DNA of 64,000 nt from positions 6,132,001 through 6,196,000 of the forward strand of contig JARDYH010000001.1 in NCBI GenBank assembly GCA_029215795.1. Reading direction: 5' to 3'. The position numbers and the translations under genes are program-made. The notes beneath the pieces were generated by a model. It had not been told where the DNA came from. It worked only from the letters and a program-made list of their open reading frames with translations, and made no database searches. How positions within the stretch are numbered: the stretch's first letter is position 1; each line of letters starts with the position of its first letter. The DNA comes from Anniella stebbinsi. Its lineage: Eukaryota > Chordata > Lepidosauria > Squamata > Anniellidae. Of this stretch, positions 1 to 53,609 are shown piece by piece.

Positions 1-343
1 GGATTAGACATGTCATTTTTAATTAATTAATTAATTACTAAAGGCAGCTGCCAGGAATCCAGATTCTATACCAGATATTAGCATTGCATGGAATCTCATA
101 TATATTAAATTACATGAGATGCATGAAACTGGTCATGGGAGATTAAATGCCCCGAGAGTAGGTGGTAAACGTGGGCTATGGTGTGTGTGCACACGCATGT
201 ATTGCAACATACAAATGCCCGGTGGAAAAGGAGAGCAGGATGGCATGTGTGTCTGTTCCTACCCCTGTCATCTCACATGGGACGTGATCGGGGAATTTTG
301 GGGAAGGACTTTGCATCGGTAACATCTCTGCAATGGTTCTTAG
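1..343 (+). other. FRMD7 intron (3' part)
   Basis: Intron sequence ahead of the first visible exon. It holds a short TTAA/AATT microsatellite at about 20-37 and no upstream FRMD7 exon that I can recognise. Confidence 0.7.
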
Positions 344-11499
<11,156 letters not shown>

Positions 11500-12610
11500 A
11501 CAACAGGGATTGAGTATAACAAAATTGATCTTGGTCCATCAGTGCCACTGGGCAAAAAGGAGGGGGGCTCTGGGTACATGAGGCCTATTACTGTTTGGGC
11601 AGGTATGTTTCAACTAATCCCCTTTTTATAGATATAGCAGGTGTGGGGAACCTTAGCTGCAGGGCCCCTGATCTCCATGCCTCCTTTCCCCCAGCTGGTG
11701 GTGTCCAGCTTTTGTGTATTTCTTTCTCTCATTTTAAAAGGTTGAAATGCCACTCCAAAGACTTTGTTGCTGACAGCAAGAGCTGCAAACTAAAACATGC
11801 TGGTATTTTTTTTATATATTTGACAGTGTCCCTTTGGCCCAACCCATCACTGAAATGTGCCCCCCCACCCCCCAAGAATCTCTCCAAATTGAAATTTGGT
11901 CCATGAGCTGAAAGAGGTTCTGCATCCTTAGCAATCATAGAATTAATTTGTTTCTGGAAAGTACAGCTTCACACAAACGAGGACCACAAGAGATTACAGA
12001 ACTTAAATATTTATTTATTTTTAAACCATTCAACCTCCTGCTGCCCCTTGCCTGACCCCCCCTCCCTCAAAAAACATTGAAAGAAGCTTCATCTATAAAC
12101 ACATTTACAGGACTTAACAGCTACCGTGGGGAAGAGGACTACAGTTCTGTATCGGTGATGCAGTTATTTTGTAAAGCATCAGATCAACAGTATTTACAAC
12201 TTTTTGCTGCTTTTACATTTATAAAAATATTTTATTTAATCCATAACATTATTGTTTTCAAAAACTATGTCCAGACTTTTTTTCCTCAGATATAAATTCT
12301 AATTGTGTTTCAGTTATATAGTGATGAAAGGGTTTTTTTTAACAAACGTTTCTTTAAAATTAAAACAAAGGAGTTAAAAGTAATTTATTTTACAGTGTAG
12401 GCACCATTGAAAATAATTGCCCTTGGCATTTCTAACCACCATCTCTCGCCAGTGTCTTTTATAACTTTTTTTTCTTTTTAAAAAAGGATGTAATGGCAAC
12501 TTTTAACTTAAAAAGTCAATATTTGCTTGCACTCCATTAACTCTTTTCAGTATTTGGCAGATATATTTCAAATCCTTTAAAATGACTTTTGTGCAAAAAC
12601 AAAAAATAAA
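11500..12610 (+). other. FRMD7 3' UTR (extent uncertain)
   Basis: I see no AATAAA or ATTAAA on the + strand between the stop and 12,000. The first candidates are ATTAAA at 12359-12364 and AATAAA at 12605-12610, both inside the region expected to be STK26 3' UTR on the other strand. The stretch at 11640-11930 looks repeat-derived and resembles 35796-35915 in inverse. Confidence 0.45.
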
Positions 12611-14048
12611 ATGTGCAGATCCAAACTATAAAATTAAACACATCCAGACTTCTTATCAAAAATAAATTTACACCAACAGTTTCCACAGCTAAGGACTGAA
12701 ATACAACCCCACTTCAAACTTCAGCATAATATACATACTGGATTGGAAAGGAAAAAAAAGATATTACCCCATCTAAACAGTACCATAAATACATAATTGA
12801 AAGCAAGTTTATAATTTTATCTACCTTTTATGAAAAAAAAAAAACACTCCGTACTGCACAGTACTCTTTTTGTGAAAGAATATCTATAACTCAGTTATTT
12901 GCATATTAACTGGTAAATACATATTTAAAATACACTTTAGGGGTTAGGGAAATTAAGAATATGGTGATGTACTGCATGTAATGTACTTTCAGAACATAAG
13001 TGTATAAATATCTTACAGGAAAATACACCACCACACAAAACGCTGGAGTCACACACTTATACCTGCTTGTGAGGTATGTATCGCATGCCCCGGTCTTCTA
13101 GGTTTCCCCTCCCCAAACATAGAATGAGCTACTCTTTCCCCCTATTTCACTGGGGAAGGAACAAATGATTAAATTAAGCCAGATTGTGTCCATTATTGCT
13201 AAAAGCTCCCCTGCCCTTCAACGGTATTGCTTTAAAATTTCCTACCATGATGAACGACTACTTGATGTCCTGCTCTAAAAGGTAATACATATAAACTGTA
13301 CACTAAGCTATTATCAGTCGCTACATGTTAACTTGCAAAGCTATTGACATATTGCTCTCAAATGTAGGTGATCACAGAGCTGCCTAAAATACTGTACCAA
13401 TTTTCAAAATAGTTGATATTGTTGCAGGTTTATTACATTTACAGGGGACTAAATAAAGACTATGGTGTTGAAGCAGGGGCTACAGCAACATCCTACAGGC
13501 TGAGGTGCTCTCGCGTATATTCTTGTGGAGAGCTATTTTGAAGCCTAGGTTCAGTGACTTAGAAGAGCTATAACTTATGCGGACATTGAAAAAAAAAACT
13601 CTTCTTTGGGAGAGTAACAAAATGTTGAAACGCGCGGCACACGTACTTTCTATGAACTCAAGTAATAGGGGTGCAAGTCCACCGATCTCTGGACACCCCG
13701 GATTCCGCACGTGGAAATTGGCAATTGGTAGCCCCTCGTTATGTCTAGAAGCAAAACTGCGCCTCACTGGTTTTATTTGTTTGTTTTTTTTAAACTGGAT
13801 TAAATAGGTGAAAACTACAATATTAAAAGTTGCTCTTTACAAAAAAGAATGTCCTGGAAATACAAAAAAGCATGTATACCCATCACAAAATAGTGGAGTT
13901 AAGTCCTTTCAAATCCCCGATCATCAAATATGTCGCAATGATCCAAAAAGGCACAAGGAGCTCATGAACAAAGCGTTGCCAAGCTTATAGTAGGTTTTGG
14001 TGGGCTAAACTGGGTCCGTGTGGAACAGCATCACTGATGGAAAGTTTC
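11985..14048 (-). other. STK26 3' UTR
   Basis: AT-rich single-copy-looking sequence after the stop, with no dispersed repeat that I recognise, runs to the strong poly(A) signal at 12010-12019. That gives a 3' UTR of about 2.05 kb. Earlier signals (TTTATT on the + strand at 12384 and 12231) could give slightly shorter forms. Candidate + strand signals for FRMD7 lie inside it. Confidence 0.65.
12010..12019 (-). terminator. STK26 poly(A) signal (double AATAAA)
   Basis: On the - strand this reads AATAAATAAA, two overlapping hexamers, followed about 20-50 nt downstream by a GU-rich stretch (CTCTTGTGG, GTTTGTGTG), the usual cleavage-site layout. Confidence 0.65.
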
Positions 14049-47158
<33,110 letters not shown>

Positions 47159-47255
47159 GGCGACCTCAATGCTCCCTTAGCTCTCTCTCTCCACTCTGTG
47201 GCCTCCTGCTGCAGGCAAGCAGACTCTGCTGCTACGGCTTCAGCTGCAATGGGGC
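47159..47255 (-). other. STK26 5' UTR part of first coding exon
   Basis: On the - strand a long pyrimidine tract (TTTCTCTCTTCCTCCTTCCC) and ATATGTAG precede 47255, a strong acceptor. The 97 nt to the ATG contain no other ATG. This implies at least one upstream non-coding exon, probably in the CpG island. Confidence 0.55.
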
Positions 47256-47321
47256 CTACATATGGGGGAAGGAGGAAGAGAGAAAGGAAACCCTGCATTA
47301 AACACTTCAACTTCACCTTAG

Positions 47322-47345
47322 GCAGGCAGGCAGGCAGGCAGGCAA
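47322..47345 (+). repeat. (CAGG)n microsatellite
   Basis: Six uninterrupted GGCA units just upstream of the STK26 first coding exon, likely in its leader intron. Confidence 0.85.
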
Positions 47346-47939
47346 TCAAGTACCTCCGTTTCCCCAGACCTCAGTATCCCTCCCTCTTATTCTTTAACCC
47401 TGGTCTTCTCACTAGAGACCCTATTATTCACCACCACCCCAGCTGTGTTTTCCTTATCCTCAACTTCTGGGTGGAAATAATAATCATAATTATTTGCATT
47501 TCTTTACCAAAGATTGAAACTTTAAAATAAGACACCTCACCCCCCCCCCCCATTTTAACCTTCCTCCTCTATCTCAGGCACTCTCCTCACCCCTCTTACC
47601 TAGTTTCCCTATGCGTGCCTATGCCTGTCTCCCCCCACCCACAGCCCACCCCTCACTTTAGCCCTGGCCTACTGTGTCTGGAGGGGGGGCACTAACACAG
47701 CACAGCAGCCCCCCCCCACTTTAGTCTTCCTCAGCCCCATACTCCCCACATTCTTCACAGACCAACCCAAAAGTATCTTCCGGTGCGTCCCCCTCCCCTC
47801 CCGTGACCCCCCCCCTCCCCAGCACCTCCATCAAGCTCAAACCCCCTGCCCCACATTTCTTGCACCCCAATACCTCGCTCCCACTAAGCCCTCCCAAAAA
47901 AACCTCTCGCCCCCCACGGCCAATCCCCACCTGAACCCC

Positions 47940-48620
47940 TTTTTTCTAAAGGAGGCTCCATCGTGGCTTTTCGTGTGGGGGGAAAATAAAGCATCGCCCC
48001 CCCCCCCTTCACAGCCCACCTCAAAACTCCCTCAGGAAAGGCGGCGGCGGCGTCTCTGGCCCCTCGTCGCCCGTTCGCTCTCTCGCTCGCTGGGGACTAG
48101 CGGCGCCCGGGAGCCACCAGCGGGGTGGCGGCGGCGGCTGCGAGCGGCGTCGTCGAGGTCGGCGCGGCCTGCCCGGCTTCGTCCGCGGCTCCTTTGCCGG
48201 CGCAGCAGCCCATGACCCGCTCCCTCCACGGGGAAGCAGGCCGAGAAGGAGAGGCCCGGCGCAGGCTGGACGGTAAGACGGGAAAGGGCAGCCGGAGGGA
48301 AGGAGGAAGGAAGGAAGGAAGGAGGCCCGGCGGGCGGGCGGGCGCTGCGCGGAATCGCCTCAGGAGGACTCCGCGGCCATGTTGTGCAGGCGAGGAAGGG
48401 GAAAGCGGCCGAGCCAGCGACGGGGCCCTCCGCCGCCTCAGGGACCGCCTGGGCCTCGCTCTCCGCGGCGGGGGTCGCCTCGGCCTGCTTCTCTCTTCCT
48501 CCGGCCCAGCGGGGTGGAGAGCGGCGGCGGCGGCGGCGGCGGCAGAGACGAGACTGAGGCGCGGCCTCCGCCTCAGCAGCGTCACCCTCCGCCCGCCTAC
48601 GGGGTGGGGACACCCGCGAT
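47940..48620 (-). promoter_or_regulatory. CpG island, likely STK26 promoter and leader exon
   Basis: Dense CpG with GGCGGCGGCGG runs, flanked by C-rich (47.5-47.93 kb) and G-rich (48.6-49.3 kb) tracts, in an otherwise AT-rich window. It lies 0.8-1.5 kb upstream of the STK26 ATG and is the only such island here. No TATA box is obvious. The exact start site and leader donor could not be fixed. Confidence 0.75.
48097..48213 (-). other. Candidate 38-codon upstream ORF in the STK26 leader region
   Basis: ATG at 48213 with G at -3 and G at +4. The product starts MGCCAGKGAADEAG, is rich in Ala and Thr, and ends at TAG 48097. MGCC is the type of N-terminus that can be myristoylated and palmitoylated. 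It could equally be a chance ORF of a GC-rich leader; no conservation data. Confidence 0.25.
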
Positions 48621-49280
48621 GGGGGGCGGAGGGGGAAATGGGGAGGAGAATAAGGGTGGGGGAGCTGAGGGGGGAGGTGGGGGCCTCGAGTGTGTGTGTG
48701 GGGAGGGGGGCTGGGCAGGAGAGGGGGGACGGCGAGGGGCCGGTGGGCAGGAGGGGGAAGGAGAGCTGGCGATGAGGGGGGAATTGTGGAGGGGAAGTGG
48801 GGGGCTCGGGTCGGGGAGGATGGGGGGCTCAGGTGGGGGAGCGAAGGGGTAGATTATGGAGGGGAAATGGGGGCTGAGGGAAAGGGGAGATTGTGGAAGG
48901 GAAATGGGGGGCAGACGTAGGGAAGCGAAGGGAGGTTATGGGGGGAATGTTGGGGGAACTAGGGGCTCAAGGAAAGCTATGGGGCTTGAAGTGCGATCAT
49001 TGTGAAGGTGCACTGGTGGAGCTGAGGGAAATTCGGGGGGGCAGCTAAATCTAAGGGGGGAATGGGAGGTAAATGTGGGGTGCACTGGGGTGCTGTGGAA
49101 GATGTGGATTGCTGGGGGTGAGAAGAACTATGGGGGAGCGAGAGGATAAGGTGGGAGAGTGAAGGGAACAAGGGGATCAAGGAAAGTTATGGGGGTTGAA
49201 GGTACAGGGCCTGAACTTGGGGGGGGGGAGAAATGGGGATCCAGAGGGGGGAGCTAAAAGAAAAGTGAGGGGTGAGCAAG
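48600..49280 (+). repeat. G-rich low-complexity tract (G4-prone)
   Basis: Nearly 700 bp in which runs of 3-8 G recur every few bases on the + strand, with degenerate GGGGGAAATGGGG and GAGGGGGGA units. It directly abuts the upstream edge of the CpG island. Confidence 0.8.
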
Positions 49281-50080
49281 GATGAACTAAAAGGAGTGGG
49301 GGAGCAAACAATTCACAAAATATTGGAGTGTCATGCAGTGAAGGGGGTCAGCATTTGCCTTTGAGTTTTGCAAGAGGGGAGAGCTCAGCTTCAAGATTTG
49401 TGATTTTACAGGTGTGAAGGGTAATCACACATTTGTTCATTTGTATTTGTTGCATTTTTAAAAAGAGTGATGGAAATTCCCACTACTATACTCACCCCCC
49501 TTACTTTAAGATTATATACTTCAAGCAATCTCTTCCCAACTCTCCCTCCAAACATGGTTCAGTACATTATAATTATTGTATATGCTTCTCCTCTCTCTCC
49601 TTATCCTTACAATGACCCTGTGCAGTAGGTTAGGCTGCAAGATCGTGGTGGGCAGGAGATCTCAAATGGAGCTTCATGGATTTGATTACAGTTGGGGCCA
49701 GAGAGAGAAGCAGGAGTTTGGTCATGGTGAAAAGAACCTGTCCTTTCCACTCCATTTCTCAGCAAAAGTAGGGCTTTTACTTTGCAGCAGTACAAATTTT
49801 CAAAGCTCACTTTTACCACACCCTCCATTCCGGTAAATACTAAGTCATTACTTGCTGGCACAACATACTTTACAGCCCAATCCTATCCATAATTACATAA
49901 AAGTACATAACTCTGATTTAAATGGCACTTACTCCCAAGTAAGCATGCGTAAGTTTGCAGCCTACGGCTATTGTCTCAGAAACTGTCTTAAAGTATCTGA
50001 GGAAATTGATGAGAATTGGGTACCCCTCTTTCTTGACCTGACATTTACATGTAACTGAAAAGCTTGTACATTCTTTCACC

Positions 50081-50400
50081 TAGGCTGACCAGATAAAATC
50101 CAGGCCAGGGCTCATGTAACTTTAACAGTTGTAGAGAAAAGGGAATTTCAGCCAGAGTCATTTGTATGCAGTTAGTTCCTGGTGAAATTCCCTCTTCATC
50201 ACAACAGTTAAAGGTGCATGCACTATACTAGAGTGACCATATACAAAAGAAGGCAGGGCCCCTGCAACTTTAACTGTTGTGATGAAGAGGAAATTTCACC
50301 AGGAACTAATTGCATGCAAATGACACTGGCTGAAATCCCCTTTTCTCTACAACTGTTAAAGTGACATGAGCCCTGACCTGGATTTTATCTGGTCACCCTA
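50081..50400. mobile_element. Fold-back MITE, hAT-like, copy 2 (320 bp)
   Basis: The same length and ends as 40843-41162. The unique centre is in the opposite orientation (GTGCATGCACTATACT to ACAAAAGAAGGCAGGGCCCC). The 8-mer CTTTCACC flanks it exactly at 50073-50080 and 50401-50408, a perfect target duplication. Confidence 0.88.
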
Positions 50401-50422
50401 CTTTCACCAATATAAATTCATA

Positions 50423-50535
50423 AGGGTGCACTCCTATGCATCTTTAGACAGGAAAAAGTCCTACAACTCCCAGTGTCTGGAATGCTAGGAATTGTAGGGC
50501 TTTTTTCTGTCTAAACGTGCATAAGATTGCACCCT
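50423..50535. mobile_element. Palindromic MITE, ‘agggtgcaatcctat’ family, copy 2
   Basis: AGGGTGCACTCCTATGCATC and the inverse GTGCATAAGATTGCACCCT with CTACAACTCCCAG / CTAGGAATTGTAG inside. Only 22 bp from the hAT-like MITE. Confidence 0.75.
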
Positions 50536-51289
50536 AAAGATTGCACCTTTTTGAATCAGGCTAAGGTGAGTCTAGCATTCTGCCACAAACCACAAACAAT
50601 GCTTAAGGCATTAACAAGGCAATTCCACAATAATTGGTCTACAGTAGCATGTGAACCTAGAGAGTATCACAATACCCGTCTGTTTATCGTTTTTTAAGAT
50701 AAAGGTTATAGCAATAGGAATAATGCCGGAATTCTGCCTACAATTTCTACTGGCTTAAAATGTAATTTTTTAAATACCCCACAATTATCAGTTAAGCCTA
50801 CACATTACCAGTAAATTGACTTCTCAGTAGTGTTAAACTTTCACTTAAATTATGTTGTTCCCATCCTTTAAAAACATACGGTATCTTTTGGAAGTCTGAA
50901 CTGAAAGCATTATGGTATTACTCAGCTGTCTGACAACCTGGTCGTTGTTCAACTTCCCAAAGTAAATGTGCTGAATGTTTTTGAGAACTCATACTGCATT
51001 CAATGTTTACACTTTTTAAGTAAAATAATGAAGTCATTGAAAAGTGGTATATTTTTTAAAATGGAACCCAACCTTAATTGCAGTCTGAAGCTTTTGGAGA
51101 CATTCAAAAGTACCCATTCATTGGATTTCCATTGAGCTACTGAAGAGTCCTGTATTACTTCTAATCTAATCCCATCTTTCAGTGCTCTGAATTTTTCTGA
51201 GGCGGAAAATACCCAGTATTTGGAATGACAGTGGTGATGTCTTCAATCTGCTTACTCACTATTAGTCGGATGTTGTAAGGCTGTCCTAG

Positions 51290-51615
51290 ACTGTGATACT
51301 CTCTGCCTCAGGAGGTTAGTTTGGGCCAACACTCCTTGCTTTCTGATGCCTGGACAAGATTTTTTATTTATTTATTCTGGTAGGCTCTTGACCTTCCAGT
51401 TTGAGGATTCGTTTATGGGGAACCCCCCCGCCCCCCTGTTTTTTCAGATTGGGGTTAAATGCTGCACCTGTTTATTTTTAACCAGTGCTTATTTTTGATG
51501 TCGATTGTTTAATTTCTATTGGTTTTTTTTGTTTGTTTCTTTTAACTTGTATGCCATCTTGAAAACTTCAAAAGCAGTGGAAGGGTAGGATATAAATATT
51601 TCTAACAAACAATAA
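51290..51615 (+). mobile_element. L2/CR1-clade LINE 3' UTR fragment
   Basis: GATACTCTCTGCCTCAGGAG, TATGCCATCTTGAAAACTTC and GGATATAAATATTTCTAACA form the 3' end of a LINE of the type seen at 18660. No ORF remains. Confidence 0.6.
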
Positions 51616-51956
51616 ATATGGAATGATTCTATGAATGTATACATGAGCTCTTATTGCAGTATCTCAGTCTTCGTGATGTATGTGACATTATCGTATTAAT
51701 TTTGTACTTTTCTCCCCATTTTGAAAACATGTCTTGGGGTCCAAGCTGCTATTTAAACTTAAATTATAGAATTGTGTCTTGGACACTTGCACCAAATTTC
51801 ATTCTGATGTCTCAGTGTTGTGTGGCATTAATGCATTACAAACAAATACATTTACAAATAGAATGGCCTGTGGGCAAATTAAATGAAAGGCTACACTTCA
51901 CTTGATAAGTGATAAATTATTTGGGGATGAAAGAGGTGAAGCAAGAATCTCTGATA

Positions 51957-52050
51957 TCATAGAATAGTAGAGTTGGAAGGGGCTTATAAGGCTACCGAGT
52001 CCAACCCCCTGCTGAATGCAGGAATCCACCTTATGATCAAGCATTGTTGA
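51957..52050 (+). mobile_element. CR1-type LINE fragment
   Basis: ATCATAGAATAGTAGAGTTG and GGCTACCGAGTCCAACCCCC are the hallmark phrase of CR1-type repeats in sauropsids, here about 95 bp. Confidence 0.7.
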
Positions 52051-52525
52051 TTCTTAAGCAATCTTAATCTCACGCATTTGTAGAGTTCAGGGGTTGTTAT
52101 CCCATGATGACCAGTTGTATATACAACCCAGAATTTTCATCTGTCTAGGATCACTTAAACCGAAGAATGTCTCAAGGAAGTTGGACTAGATTACCCTTTA
52201 AACTCTCTGTTCAGTTGCTCCAAATGTAATACTGATTGCATCTAATTATCATTGATAAAGAGGGTGGATTTAACTACATCATTATGAATCACCACAGTGA
52301 CTAAGAAACTAGAATACCTGGCCAGGAAAAAAAAAAATCAGCATCATTTCAAAAGTATCTTTACAATAATAAATTACATTCCCCCCTCCCAGAACCTGCC
52401 TTAAGTGAGCCAGGTTTCAGCAGATGGAACTTTGTACAAAAGCGTCAGAACATAGATAATCTTGTGGCATGAAGGCAAGCTATTAATAGTCGATTCTGAC
52501 TTTTGTTCAAAGTCTCAGTAGAATG

Positions 52526-52880
52526 AGGCCTCCGCCACACGAGACGTTTAATGAGCCTTGAAGGCTCATTATAAATTTTACCTCCACACCAGCGGAGCGC
52601 AAAACGGGCGTACAGGCGCGTTATCTCCCCGATAATGCGCATTTTTGAATGCGCGTTAAATAGCGACTTTTATTTTTCTCCGGCCGTTAAAGCGCATTTT
52701 CGCCGTGTGAACAAGTGATTATGCGCATTAACGTCTTCTAAAGCGCTTTTTGGACATCAATGCGCTTCGCCGCCTCTCGCTGCCTCCCGTGCAGAGGGAT
52801 TAGGCGTAAATGCACCTCCGCGATAATGCGCATAATCCCCGAACCGGGCGCAAAAGCGCATCCTTGTGGAGGGGGCCTGA
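52526..52880. mobile_element. CpG-rich MITE with repeated GCGCATT words
   Basis: Left end AGGCCTCCGCCACACGAG and right end CTTGTGGAGGGGGCCT are inverted. The interior is full of GCGC, with ATGCGCATT/AAGCGCATT-like words at least eight times. The CpG density stands out against flanks with almost none, which suggests a young insertion. Confidence 0.65.
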
Positions 52881-53254
52881 GACTGCTTTGTGCAGGCATG
52901 ACTTAGACAGTGAACTATTCACACATCCACTTGAAACAACAGAATTGATAACAATTTAATCTATGTTAATTGGTTTTTTAAAAAAACTGTTCGGAGATAT
53001 GGAATCTCATTTCAATTTACTTATTCCTGTTAGCTCCAAAGTGCCACCATGTCACATGCCAAGAGGCCTGTACTGGAGTGCACTTAAGTAGGAAGAAACT
53101 GGATCTAAATGGTTCAGATGATAATTTGAACTTAGTGACTGAGGCCAGGATGACAACTGTGCTCAAAACAGATACACATTTTGCATAAAGGGAGATTACA
53201 AGGAGTAATACTAACATCTCTCATACAAACATACCCGGACATTAAGACTATGGT

Positions 53255-53605
53255 CTGAGGCCCTTTTCCAGGTGCCCTTGCCAAATGTGGCAAAGCGGGT
53301 GGTTATAACAGAAAGGGCCTTCTCAGTGGTGGCACTTCATTTGTGGAATGCTCTCTCCAGACAATCTCATCTAGTACCTATGTTTGGGGCTTTCCAGCAC
53401 CAGGTGAAGACCTTTTTATTCCCCCAGGCATCTTAGGAACTGTTTTTACTTCTTGTTGCTGGTTTTGTCTTGGTTTTATTCTGTGCTTTTATTATTCTTT
53501 TTAATGTTTGTACTATGTATCTTTAATATATTGTACACCACCCAGAGAAGTTTTATTATTGGGCAGTTTAAAAGTACAGTAAATAAGTAAAATGAATAAA
53601 ACAAT
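53255..53605 (+). mobile_element. L2/CR1-clade LINE 3' fragment
   Basis: AGAAAGGGCCTTCTCAGTGG, TTTGTGGAATGCTCTCTCCA (WNALP), AGGTGAAGACCTTTTTATTC and ACACCACCCAGAGAAGT then an A-rich tail: terminal RT codons and 3' UTR. Confidence 0.7.
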
Positions 53606-53609
53606 AGCT

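Noticed and set aside
48032..48775. Long open frames on both strands of the CpG island (193 and 216 codons)
   Set aside because: They are Arg/Gly/Ala-rich in several frames at once, as expected from GC-rich sequence without stops, and the + strand one lacks an ATG start.
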